NCBI RefSeq assembly: GCF_000067205.1
Contig: NC_010170.1
Span: 868,001 to 932,000, forward strand
DNA length: 64,000 bases
Direction: 5' to 3'
From: Bordetella petrii
GTDB lineage: Bacteria > Pseudomonadota > Gammaproteobacteria > Burkholderiales > Burkholderiaceae_B
Shown here: piece by piece, positions 24,488-32,802 of the stretch
Layout of the letters: each line of letters opens with the position of its first letter
How positions within the stretch are numbered: the stretch's first letter is position 1
Program-made: the position numbers and the translations under genes
The notes under the pieces: model-generated
Databases searched by the model: none
Seen by the model: the letters and a program-made list of their open reading frames with translations, nothing else
Told to the model about the DNA's origin: nothing

Positions 24488-26059
24488 CTACGGTTTCTCG
24501 ATATTCCACATGACCGGGATGCCCCCCTTGATCAGCTCGGTGTGCTGCAGGCCGCGCACCGCGAATACAGGCTTGAATTCGCCCCACATGACGTACGGCA
24601 CGCTCTCGTAGGCGCGGGCCTGCATCTGGGCGGCGATTTCCTTGCGCTTGCCGGCATCCGGCTCGCGGATCCAGCTGACGCGCAGCGCGTCGAGCTCCTT
24701 GTCGCAGGGCCAGCCGGGCAGGCTGTTGCCGCACGCGGCCGACAGCCAGGGATTGGTGACGGGCGTGCTGGCGTCGTAATAACCGCCCCAGGTCAGGAAA
24801 ACGTTCCAGCCGCCCTGCGCCGGCGGGTCTTTCTTCAGGCGGCGCGCCGCGAGCGAGGCCCAGTCCATCGATAACAGGTCGACATTGATGCCGGCTTCTT
24901 TCATATGCTGAGCCAGCACCGTGACGGGAGAGGCGCTCAGGTGGTCGGTGGGATACAGCATGACCACTTTTTCGCCCTTGTAGCCGGCCTGCTGCAGCAA
25001 CTGCCTGGCTTTGGCGACGTCCGGCTTGGCGTAGGGGGCGGCGCCCGCGTCGGTGGCCAGCGGCGACCCGCAGATATACAGCGTGGGGCAGTACTTCACC
25101 CGGTACTGTTCAGGGTAGCCCATGGAGGCCACCATTTCGTTCTGGTTGACCAGGTAATACATGGCCTGCCGCGCGCGCGGGTCGTTGAACGGCGGGTGCA
25201 GGGCATTCAGGACCGCCATTCCCTGCGAAGCCACCGAGGTGCTCAGCTGGATCTTGTCGTTGCTTTCCAGCACGGGCAGATAGTCCGGCGGCACCTGTTC
25301 GATCATGTCCACCTCGCCGTTCATGAGCGCGGCGGTCGACGTATTGCCGTCTGGGATGTAGATCCACTCGACGCGATCCACCTTGACGCGCTTGCCGCCG
25401 GCCAGGCCGTCGGCCGGCTCGTCGCGCGGCACGTAGTCGGGATTCTTGACATACACCACCTTGTTGCCCGGAACCCATTCGTCGCGCTTGAAGAGGAACG
25501 GGCCCGATCCCACCATCTCGGTCACGGGCGTGGTCGGGTCGGTGGATGCCAGCCGCTTCGGCATGATGAAGGGCGGCAGGCCCGAGGGCTTGGACAGTGC
25601 GTCCAGCACCAGGCCGAAGGGTTCCTGGAGCGTCAGCGTGAACGAATCGGCGCTGTCGGCGGTAAAGCTGGCCCCGGCCGCGAACATCGCCTGGCCGAGC
25701 GTATCTTTCTTGGCCCAGCGCTGGATCGATGCGATGCAATCCTCGGCGGTCACCGGCGTGCCGTCGCTGAATTTCAGGCCGGGGCGCAGTTTGAACGTCC
25801 AGGTCTTGCCGTCATCCGAGCGCGTCCAGGTGTCCACCATCTGTGGCCGCACTTCGCCCTTGCTGTCGCGCGCGAACAGCATGTCGAACACCATGTAGCC
25901 GTGGTTGCGCGTGATGTATGCCGTATTGAACAGCGGGTCCAGCGTCTTCAGGTCGGCGTGCGGCACCAGCCGCAGCGTGCGAGGCTCGGTCGCGGCTGAC
26001 GTGGCCGCCGCCATCGCCAGCAGCGCGGCAGCGCCCACCAGGCTTAATTGCTTGATCAT
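24488..26059 (-). CDS. Family 5 (DppA/OppA-like) solute-binding protein, orphan
   Basis: A 523-aa periplasmic protein with a Sec signal peptide (about 22 residues, ending A-T-S-A-A) and an SBP_bac_5 body, including TWTFKLRPGLKFSDGTPVTA near residues 90-108 and FNDPRARQAMYYLVNQ. It should bind a peptide or related compound for an ABC importer, yet no dpp/opp permease or ATPase gene is present in the window. Start ATG 26059; the upstream open frame is antisense to the M81 gene and not used. It sits between the M81 peptidase and the D-aminoacylase genes. Confidence 0.92.
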   Translation of the reverse strand: MIKQLSLVGAAALLAMAAATSAATEPRTLRLVPHADLKTLDPLFNTAYITRNHGYMVFDMLFARDSKGEVRPQMVDTWTRSDDGKTWTFKLRPGLKFSDGTPVTAEDCIASIQRWAKKDTLGQAMFAAGASFTADSADSFTLTLQEPFGLVLDALSKPSGLPPFIMPKRLASTDPTTPVTEMVGSGPFLFKRDEWVPGNKVVYVKNPDYVPRDEPADGLAGGKRVKVDRVEWIYIPDGNTSTAALMNGEVDMIEQVPPDYLPVLESNDKIQLSTSVASQGMAVLNALHPPFNDPRARQAMYYLVNQNEMVASMGYPEQYRVKYCPTLYICGSPLATDAGAAPYAKPDVAKARQLLQQAGYKGEKVVMLYPTDHLSASPVTVLAQHMKEAGINVDLLSMDWASLAARRLKKDPPAQGGWNVFLTWGGYYDASTPVTNPWLSAACGNSLPGWPCDKELDALRVSWIREPDAGKRKEIAAQMQARAYESVPYVMWGEFKPVFAVRGLQHTELIKGGIPVMWNIEKP

Positions 26060-26106
26060 AGTGGTTCCCCTTGCAGGTCGGCCTCGCGGGCCTCTGGAAA
26101 AACGCT

Positions 26107-27552
26107 TCAGGCGGTCAAGGGCCATTTCGGCCGCGCGACCTTGGTGTACGGCAGTGCGTTGTAGTCTTGGGTAATCGCGCCCGGTGTTTCGACGTAGATG
26201 ACGCGCTCGGCGATCTTCGAATAGGCCGCGTAGAAGTGCTGCGACGACTTCACCACAATGAGCTTCATCGCGGCGAGGTTCACGCCGAACTGGGTGAAGA
26301 GATCGGTGCCCATGGCCTGGTTGCGATACGAAGTCAGAACCAGCACGACGCCCTGGCAGCGCACGGCCACCGAATGGCCCAGCTGCGCGGGGGTGCCCGC
26401 CAGCCCCGTCATGACGGCGTCCGGCCGCAGGGCCAATATGGTGCATTCCAGGTCCAGCGGCTGGCCCGACACGGGCGCCACCTTGCCGCCTATCCGCAAC
26501 CGGATTCGGGCGCCTTCGCCCGCCTCGAAGCAAAGCTGCACCGCGACCGGGTCCCAGATCGGCCCGATCGCCGCGGCTTCGATGCCGCGCGCGAGCAAGT
26601 GTTCCAGGATGAATGTCGAGTCACTGGGCGCGCCGCCGCCGGCGTTGTCCGCCGAGTCGGCCAGCACGACCGGGTACTTGCCATGGGCCAGGGCCTGGTC
26701 GAGCGCTTCTTCCACGCCGGGGTAAGGCGGCGCCAGTTGCTCCCGCAGGCCGATGAGTTCTTCGCCGAGACGGCGTGCCAGAGCGTCGGCCTGCGCCGCG
26801 TTCCCGTCGGTATAGACCAGCACCTTCGATCCCATGTCTGGCGTATCGCCCCAGGGGAACCCGTGCGCGATAGAGATGGACAGCACCCCATCCTTGCCTT
26901 CCATCGCCAGCAGGCGATCGACAAAGCCGCGCATGGGCTCGCGGCTGGTGTGCATGATGGAGATCATGTTGCAGTCGTACACCGCGCAGGCCGGACGGAT
27001 GCGGCCTTCGGCCCTGGCCACGCACAGGTCGACCAGGTCGTAGGCGCGGTCCAGGATGTCGGTGTGGGGATATTCCTTGAAGCACACCAGGAAGTCGGCC
27101 GCCTGTGTCATGGTCGCGCTCAGGTGGCAGTGCGGGTCCAGTTCGGCCCCGATGACGGTGTCCGGGCCCACGATCTCGCGCGCGCGGCGCAGCAGGTCGC
27201 CTTCGCAGTCGTCGTAGCCGTCGGCCACCATGGCGCCGTGCAGGCCGAACAGCGCGATGTCCACCGGGCCGGCGCGGCGCAGGTCGTCCAGCAGCTCGTC
27301 GCGCAACGTTTCATAGGCGTGGCGCGTGGTCAACCCGGCCGGCATGGCGCCGGCTACCATGCCTTCGACCAGAGTCCAGTTCTTGCCGCGCGCGCGCTGG
27401 CGGGCCGCCCATAGCGGGCCCGAGAACATCTGCATCTGGTCGGGATGCTGCCCGGCCGGAAAGTAGCCGCGCGCCCGGTATGCTCCCAGCCCGGTGGGGA
27501 TGGGAGAAAACGTATTCGTCTCGGTTGCCAGGGATCCTGAGAAAATCTTCAT
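26107..27552 (-). CDS. M81-family metallopeptidase (MlrC-like)
   Basis: A 481-aa protein of the M81/microcystinase C family. The N-terminal DUF1485 part starts MKIFSGSLATETNTFSPIPT and has GLHGAMVADGYDDCEGDLL and the likely metal site AELDPHCHLS. The C-terminal MlrC domain includes VLADSADNAGGGAPSDST. Characterised members cleave linearised microcystin peptides; most are of unknown substrate and occur with amino-acid or peptide transport genes, as here. It follows the FAD oxidase gene by 31 bp and precedes the solute-binding protein gene by 47 bp. Confidence 0.9.
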   Translation of the reverse strand: MKIFSGSLATETNTFSPIPTGLGAYRARGYFPAGQHPDQMQMFSGPLWAARQRARGKNWTLVEGMVAGAMPAGLTTRHAYETLRDELLDDLRRAGPVDIALFGLHGAMVADGYDDCEGDLLRRAREIVGPDTVIGAELDPHCHLSATMTQAADFLVCFKEYPHTDILDRAYDLVDLCVARAEGRIRPACAVYDCNMISIMHTSREPMRGFVDRLLAMEGKDGVLSISIAHGFPWGDTPDMGSKVLVYTDGNAAQADALARRLGEELIGLREQLAPPYPGVEEALDQALAHGKYPVVLADSADNAGGGAPSDSTFILEHLLARGIEAAAIGPIWDPVAVQLCFEAGEGARIRLRIGGKVAPVSGQPLDLECTILALRPDAVMTGLAGTPAQLGHSVAVRCQGVVLVLTSYRNQAMGTDLFTQFGVNLAAMKLIVVKSSQHFYAAYSKIAERVIYVETPGAITQDYNALPYTKVARPKWPLTA

Positions 27553-27583
27553 ACGGTGGCTCCACGTCTGTCTTGTCGGTTGG

Positions 27584-28726
27584 TCACGCTTCGCACAGGC
27601 GGGCCGGCCGCACGGCCTCGGCGTTCACGCCATGCTCGCGCAAGTGTTGAGGCAGCGGCTGGCCGGTCAGCAGGGCGGCGGCCAGTTCCGACGCCGCGGC
27701 GGCGGTCTGTATGCCATAGCCGCCCTGGGCGGCCACCCAGAAAAACGCGGGCGCGCGCGGGTCCCAGCCGATGGCGAAGTCGCCATCGGCAACAAATGAG
27801 CGCAGGCCGGCCCACGTATGGCGCGGGCGCCGGATGGTCATCGATGTTGCCGATTCAATGCGGTGGATGCCGGTAGCCACATCCAGCTCTTCCGGCGCCA
27901 CGTCATGCGGGGCCACGGGGTCGGCGTTGGCCGGCGAGCCCAGCAGCTGGCCCGCATCCGGCTTGAAATAAAAGCTCTCGTCCACGCCGACCACCGCGGG
28001 CCAGGCGGAAAAATCCACGCCTTCCGGTCCGGCGAACGTGAAGGCGGTGCGGCGGCGCGGCTGCAGGCCGATGCGCGCGGCGCCGCACGCCTGCGCGACC
28101 TGGTCGGCCCATGCTCCCGAGGCGTTCACCAGGGTGCGGGCGTGCACGGACTGCCCGTCGGACAGCTTCAGGGTCCAGCGACCGGCGGCGTACCGGGCCT
28201 GCGTCAAGGTGGAGTCGGGCCGCAGTATCGCGCCGCGTTGCCGCATGCCCCGCAAGAACCCCTGGTGCAGCGCATGCACGTCGATATCGCGCGCCTCGGG
28301 TTCGGCAATGGCGCCGCACAAGCGTTCGCTTTTCAGGCAGGGCACGCGGGCGGCCGCTTCATGAGGGCTGATCAGGGCAACTTCGGCAGACTGGGCGCGA
28401 TATTCGTCGTAGGCCTGCCGGAGCAACGCCTGCTGGGCGTGCGTGGCGATATACATGACGCCGCGCGCGCCCAGCAGGGGATGGTCGGCGAAGCCGGCGG
28501 GCGGGCTTTCGTAGAACTGGCGGCTGGCGCGGGTGAGCGCGCGCGTGTGCGCGGTGCCGTAGGTCTCCATGAACATGGCGGCCGAGCGGCCCGTCGAGTG
28601 ATAGCCGGGCTGCGACTCGCGCTCTAGCACCACTACCGACGCCGTGTCCGCCAGCCGGTAGGCCACCGAGGCTCCCGCTATGCCCGCGCCTACGACAGCG
28701 TAGTCGTAAGTCTGTCGTTCGCTCAT
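27584..28726 (-). CDS. FAD-dependent amine/D-amino-acid oxidase (DAO family)
   Basis: A 380-aa DAO-family flavoprotein. The dinucleotide motif YDYAVVGAGIAGASVAYRLA lies at the N-terminus, then VLERESQPGYHSTGRSAAMF, as in glycine/D-amino-acid oxidases and sarcosine oxidase beta subunits; the C-terminal WVAAQGGYGIQTAAA segment contacts the flavin. ATG 28726 is preferred over GTG 28732. First gene of the leftward cluster; together with the deacylase it would oxidise released D-amino acids to 2-oxo acids. A 20-bp palindrome lies 20 bp upstream of its start. Confidence 0.9.
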   Translation of the reverse strand: MSERQTYDYAVVGAGIAGASVAYRLADTASVVVLERESQPGYHSTGRSAAMFMETYGTAHTRALTRASRQFYESPPAGFADHPLLGARGVMYIATHAQQALLRQAYDEYRAQSAEVALISPHEAAARVPCLKSERLCGAIAEPEARDIDVHALHQGFLRGMRQRGAILRPDSTLTQARYAAGRWTLKLSDGQSVHARTLVNASGAWADQVAQACGAARIGLQPRRRTAFTFAGPEGVDFSAWPAVVGVDESFYFKPDAGQLLGSPANADPVAPHDVAPEELDVATGIHRIESATSMTIRRPRHTWAGLRSFVADGDFAIGWDPRAPAFFWVAAQGGYGIQTAAAASELAAALLTGQPLPQHLREHGVNAEAVRPARLCEA

Positions 28727-28746
28727 CGTCACGTCAAAAATTCTCT

Positions 28747-28766
28747 TATTCGATAATTAGCGAATA
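28747..28766. promoter_or_regulatory. Candidate operator palindrome in a divergent promoter region
   Basis: TATTCGATAATTAGCGAATA has perfect 6-bp arms around an 8-bp AT-rich centre. It lies between the FAD oxidase gene (leftward) and the Bug receptor gene (rightward) in the AT-rich part of the 241-bp gap, where a promoter is expected. The HTH-cupin regulator encoded at the end of the leftward cluster is a possible binder. Confidence 0.55.
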
Positions 28767-28967
28767 CGATAAAAGTGTTCAGGCAAGCGTGTAATAGGGG
28801 TTTTTCCGGGGTTTTACCTATGGGCGGCAGGCGCGCCGGAACGGCCGCGCTGAACAGGGGGTTCGGCAAAAAAGAATCGGCAAGGCTGGGCCGGCGCGCA
28901 AATAATACGAGCACCGCGCAAGGCCGTGCGCCTGTGGCGCGCCAACAAGAAAACCGGAGACACACCT

Positions 28968-29951
28968 ATGCACGATCCGCAACGCCGCCGCCTGATGGCG
29001 GGGCTGGGCGCCGCCTGGGCGGCAGCTTCTTTGCCTTTGCAGGCCCGCGCGGCCAAGTGGCCCGAACATCCTGTCAACTTCATTGTGCCGTTCCCGCCCG
29101 GCGGGCCGGTGGATACCACCGCGCGCTTTACCACGCAGCCGATGGGCGAAGCGTGGAAAGTGCCGGTGGTGGTCGACAACAAGGCCGGCGCGGGCGGCAT
29201 CGTGGGCGCACAGGCCGCGGCCAAGGCCGGGGCCGACGGCTATCACTATTTCTTCGCGTCGATTCACCACGCGGTGCTGCCCAGCCTGCGGGCCAACCTC
29301 AGCTATGACGTCACCACCGATTTTGTGCCGGTCGGCATGGCGGCGGTGTTTCCCATCGTGCTGGTGGTGCATGAATCGCTGCCGGTGAAGACGGTCGAGG
29401 AACTGATCGCCTACGCGAAACAGCATCCGGGCAAGCTGTCGTTCGGCTCGTCGGGCACGGGCGGCGGCACGCACCTGGCGGGCGAGTTGTTCAACAGCAT
29501 GACGGGCACGCGCATCCAGCACGTGCCGTACCGAGGCAGCGCGCCGGCCATGCAAGACCTGCTGGGCGGCCAGGTGCAGGTGATGTTCGCCGACGGCCCT
29601 TCGGCCCGGCCCCACCTGGAAGGCGGCAAGATCCGTCCGCTGGGCGTGGGCAACCCCGAACCCTCGGCGCTGTTCCCTGGCATTCCCACCATCGCCGCAT
29701 CGGGCGTGCCCGGCTACGAGGCGTATTCCTGGAGCGGCCTGCTGGCGCCGGCCGGCACCCCGGCCGCCATTGTCAAGCAGGTCAACGCCGACATGGTGCG
29801 CGCCCTGCGCGACCCGGCCACCGCCCAGGGCCTGCTGAAAGCCGGCGCCGAACCCAAGCCGGGCACACCCGAGGAATTCGGCGCCTTCCTGCAGGCCGAG
29901 ATCGCCAAATGGGGGGAAGTGATCAAGGCGGCGGGCATCAAAGTGGAGTGA
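28968..29951 (+). CDS. Bug/TctC-family periplasmic receptor
   Basis: A 327-aa extracytoplasmic receptor of the Bug family. The N-terminus has consecutive arginines before the hydrophobic core (MHDPQRRRLMAGLGAAWAAA), so export could be Tat- or Sec-dependent, with cleavage near A-R-A-A. The Bug signature follows as VPFPPGGPVDTTAR, then VVDNKAGAGG and FGSSGTGGGTHLAG. These proteins bind small carboxylates, amides or amino acids and mostly lack a linked TctAB membrane pair, as here. It is divergent from the D-amino-acid cluster and may deliver or sense the same class of ligand. Confidence 0.92.
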   Translation: MHDPQRRRLMAGLGAAWAAASLPLQARAAKWPEHPVNFIVPFPPGGPVDTTARFTTQPMGEAWKVPVVVDNKAGAGGIVGAQAAAKAGADGYHYFFASIHHAVLPSLRANLSYDVTTDFVPVGMAAVFPIVLVVHESLPVKTVEELIAYAKQHPGKLSFGSSGTGGGTHLAGELFNSMTGTRIQHVPYRGSAPAMQDLLGGQVQVMFADGPSARPHLEGGKIRPLGVGNPEPSALFPGIPTIAASGVPGYEAYSWSGLLAPAGTPAAIVKQVNADMVRALRDPATAQGLLKAGAEPKPGTPEEFGAFLQAEIAKWGEVIKAAGIKVE

Positions 29952-30007
29952 GGGGGAGGGCGGCGTTACGGGGGGCTGGGCGGGGCGTTGTGAGGCGTGG
30001 CGGTGTC

Positions 30008-30260
30008 GGTTCTTCTGGCGTCGTGGTGTGGTGGCGCGAGGGCCTTGGCTTCACGGTGCCGTCCGGGCGCCCCCCGCGCCCGGGCCCGGCCCCGAGGCGC
30101 CACAGCCCTCGCGCCGCCACCCCGCGACTTGCAGCAGGTCTGGAATGTTGCATTGCTGGGGCGGGTGGGGTTCTTGCGTTCTCGCCGGCGGCGGGGTGAG
30201 AGAAAAGCATCTTGCGGGGCCGGCTTTCGACGCCGCCCTGCGCGGCGTTGAAAGCCATTC
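30008..30260 (+). repeat. Two-hairpin intergenic element, copy A1
   Basis: Starts with GGTTCTTCTGGCG (30008-30020), 57 bp after the Bug gene stop. Hairpin 1 has arms around GGCGCGAGGGC (30033-30043) and GCCCTCGCGCC (30105-30115), extendable outward with a G.T pair, enclosing the shared core that includes TTCACGG, CCGGGCGC and GAGGCG. After about 45 nt comes GGGTGGGGTTCTTGCG, then TTGCGGGGCC and hairpin 2, arms GGCTTTC / GAAAGCC around GCCGCCCTGCGCGGC, ending CATTC. Same layout as copies A2, B1 and B2, but with its own arm sequences. Confidence 0.85.
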
Positions 30261-31580
30261 ATGAAGGGGCTGGTCGTGGGTGTTTGGAGTAATGGCCTGG
30301 GGGGCACTGATGTTGAAGGGATCAGATAAGCGCGCCCAGGTGTCGGGCTCCGCAGGTGCCCGACACCGCTGTCGGCCACAACTATCTCAGTCATGCGGTG
30401 TCAGGCACAACTATCTCAGTCATGCGGTGTCAGGCACCCTGTCGGGAGCCTGACACCTGAGATAAACAGCGACCTGACCGCGCCACCATTACCCGACGCC
30501 ATTGGCCGCTACCATTACCCGACAAAGCATCGCCAGCCGTTGTCCGAATGGCTTTCGACGCCGCCCTGCGCGGCGCTGAAAGCCTTCATGAAGGGGCTGG
30601 CCGTGGGGTATTTGGAGTAATGGCCCGGGGGGGCACTGATGTTGAAGGGATCCGATAGCGCGCCCAGGTGTCGGGCTCCGCAGGTGCCCGACACCGCTGT
30701 CGGCCACAACTATCTCAGTCATGCGGTGTCAGCCACAACTATCTCTCATGCGGTGTCAGGCACCCTGTCGGGAGCCTGACACCTGAGATAAACAGCGACC
30801 TGACCGCGCCAACATTACCCGACGCCATTGGCCGCTACCTTTACCCGACAAAGCATCGCCAGCCATTGCCGGAATGGCTTTCGACGCCGCCCTGCGCGGC
30901 GCTGAAAGCCATCCATGAAGGGGCTGGCCGTGGGGTGTTTGGAGTAATGGCCTGGGGGGCACTGATGTTGAAGGGATCAGATAAGCGCGCCCAGGTGTCG
31001 GGCTCCGCAGGTGCCCGACACCGCTGTCGGCCACAACTATCTCAGTCATGCGGTGTCAGCCACAACTATCTCTCATGCGGTGTCAGGCACCCTGTCGGGA
31101 GCCTGACACCTGAGATAAACAGCGACATGACCGCGCCACCATTACCCGACGCCATTGGCCGCTACCTTTACCCGACAAAGCATCGCCAGCCATTGCCGGA
31201 ATGGCTTTCGACGCCGCCCTGCGCGGCGCTGAAAGCCATTCATGAAGGGGCTGGCCGTGGGGTGTTTGGAGTAATGGCCTGGGGGGCACTGATGTTGAAG
31301 GGATCAGATAGCGGTTGAAGGGATCAGATGGCGCGCCCAGGTGTCGGGCTCCGCAGGTGCCCGACACCGCTGTCAGCCACAACTATCTCAGCCATGCGCT
31401 GCCAGCCACAACTATCCCTCATGCGGTGTCAGGCACCCTGTCGGGAGCCTGACACCTGGGATAAACAGCGACATGACCGCGCCACCATTACCCGACGCCA
31501 TTGGCCGCTACCATTACCCGACAAAGCATCGCCAGCCGTTGTCCGAATGGCTTTCGACGCCGCGCAGGGCGGCGCCGAAA
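30236..31580. repeat. Tandem array of about 328-bp units carrying REP-like palindromes and hairpin-2 copies
   Basis: The marker CGCGCCCAGGTGTCGGG recurs at 30331, 30659, 30986 and 31332 (spacings 328, 327, 346). Each unit has a P1 palindrome (arms GGTGTCGGGC / GCCCGACACC type), a CACAACTATCTC spacer with partial duplications, a P2 palindrome (arms GGTGTCAGGC / GCCTGACACC), then CATTACCCGACGCC-type sequence and a hairpin with arms GGCTTTC / GAAAGCC around GCCGCCCTGCGCGGC. Open frames across the array are by-products. No gene is present. Confidence 0.88.
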
Positions 31581-31797
31581 GCCGGCCCTGCAAGATGTTT
31601 TTCCCTCACCCCACCGCGGGCGAGAAGGCAAGAACCCCGGCCGTCCCAGCAGCATGGCAAACGTCATCTAATGCGAGTCGTGTCGGGCGGGGGCGGGGGC
31701 CGTGGCGCCTCGGGGCCGGACCCGGGCGCGCGGGGCGCCCGGACGGCACCGTGAAGCCACGGCCCCCGCCCCCGCCTGACACGACGCCAAAAGAACC
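31545..31797 (-). repeat. Two-hairpin intergenic element, copy A2
   Basis: The reverse-strand copy facing A1. It begins (reading leftward) with GGTTCTTTTGGCG, 32 bp after the nitronate monooxygenase stop. Hairpin 1 arms are 27 nt (31680-31706 and 31756-31782), complementary at 26 of 27 positions and containing GGCGGGGGCGGGGGCC, a sequence unlike the arms of the other copies. The core between them is shared. Hairpin 2 is at 31550-31584 with arms GGCTTTCG / CGAAAGCC around the GCCGC core, ending in CATTC on its own strand. Confidence 0.85.
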
Positions 31798-31828
31798 GAC
31801 GCCCCCCAGAAACCGCCCCCGCCGAATC

Positions 31829-32785
31829 CTACTGAAGCAACGCCCGCCGCGCCTCCTCGTATTCCCGCGCCAACTGCTCCACCAACGCTTGCGTCGACAG
31901 CAGTTCCTGCGTGGCGCCCACCCCCTGGCCCGCGCTCCAGACATCTTTCCAGGCTTTGGGGCGGTTGCGCTTGTCGAGGTCGACGGGGTTGGCGTCCATT
32001 TCGGCGAGCCGCGCCGGGTCCAGGCCGGCGGCGGCGATGCTGGGGATGAGGTAATTGGCCGGCACGCCCGAGAAAAACGGGGTGTACAGGACATCATCGA
32101 CGCCCGCCTGCAGCACCATTTCGCGGTAGCGGTCTGGCGCCAGCGATTCGTGCGTGGCGATGAAGCGCGTGCCCATGTAGGCGAAATCGCAGCCCATCGC
32201 CTGGGCCGCCAGCACATCCTTGCCGTGGCTGATGCAGCCCGACAGCGCCAGCGGGCCATCGTAGAACGCGCGGATTTCATTCACCAGCGCGATGGGGTTG
32301 ATGGCGCCCGCGTGTCCGCCCGCGCCCGCCGCCACCAGAATCAGTCCGTCCACGCCGGCATCCAGCGCGCGCCGGGCATGGCGCACCGTGGTCACGTCGT
32401 GGAACACCAGGCCGCCGTACGGTCTTACGGCTTCCACCACCGCATCGGGCGCATGCAGCGACGTCACCACCAGCGGCACGCGATGTGCCACGCAAGTGTC
32501 CAGGTCGCCGCGCCAGCGCGCATTGGTGGGGTGCACGATCAGGTTGACACCATAGGGCGCCACCACGGCGCCGGGGTGGGCCTGGCGGTAGGCCGCCAGG
32601 CCGGTTTCGATGCGCGTCAACCAGTCGTCCAGGGCTTCCTGGGGGCGCGCATTCAGCGACGGGAACGTGCCGACGATGCCCGCGGCGCATTGGGCGATGA
32701 CCAGGTCGGGACCCGACACCAGGAACATGGGCGCGCCGATGACCGGCAGGCGGGTGGTCGAACGCAGGAATTGCAATGCAGGCAT
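31829..32785 (-). CDS. Nitronate monooxygenase / 2-nitropropane dioxygenase-like flavoprotein
   Basis: A 318-aa FMN-binding TIM-barrel protein. The start LPVIGAPMFLVSGPDLVIAQ, the glycine-rich VAAGAGGHAG phosphate-binding stretch and the GCDFAYMGTRFIAT segment (FMN phosphate site) are typical. Members oxidise alkyl nitronates, detoxifying propionate-3-nitronate and similar compounds, though many have unknown substrates. ATG 32785 starts the conserved region. The Bug receptor gene lies 17 bp upstream on the same strand, so the two are probably co-transcribed. Confidence 0.9.
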   Translation of the reverse strand: MPALQFLRSTTRLPVIGAPMFLVSGPDLVIAQCAAGIVGTFPSLNARPQEALDDWLTRIETGLAAYRQAHPGAVVAPYGVNLIVHPTNARWRGDLDTCVAHRVPLVVTSLHAPDAVVEAVRPYGGLVFHDVTTVRHARRALDAGVDGLILVAAGAGGHAGAINPIALVNEIRAFYDGPLALSGCISHGKDVLAAQAMGCDFAYMGTRFIATHESLAPDRYREMVLQAGVDDVLYTPFFSGVPANYLIPSIAAAGLDPARLAEMDANPVDLDKRNRPKAWKDVWSAGQGVGATQELLSTQALVEQLAREYEEARRALLQ

Positions 32786-32802
32786 CGGCACTATTCTCCG
32801 GG

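Noticed and set aside
30393..31754. Repeated open frames of 75-220 aa in the A locus
   Set aside because: Encoded by tandem repeats and hairpins; protein sequences repeat with the DNA period and match nothing recognisable.
30008..31797. Intrinsic terminators as the full explanation of the two-hairpin elements
   Set aside because: No T-tract follows the stems, and the elements are about 250 bp with conserved non-stem boxes.
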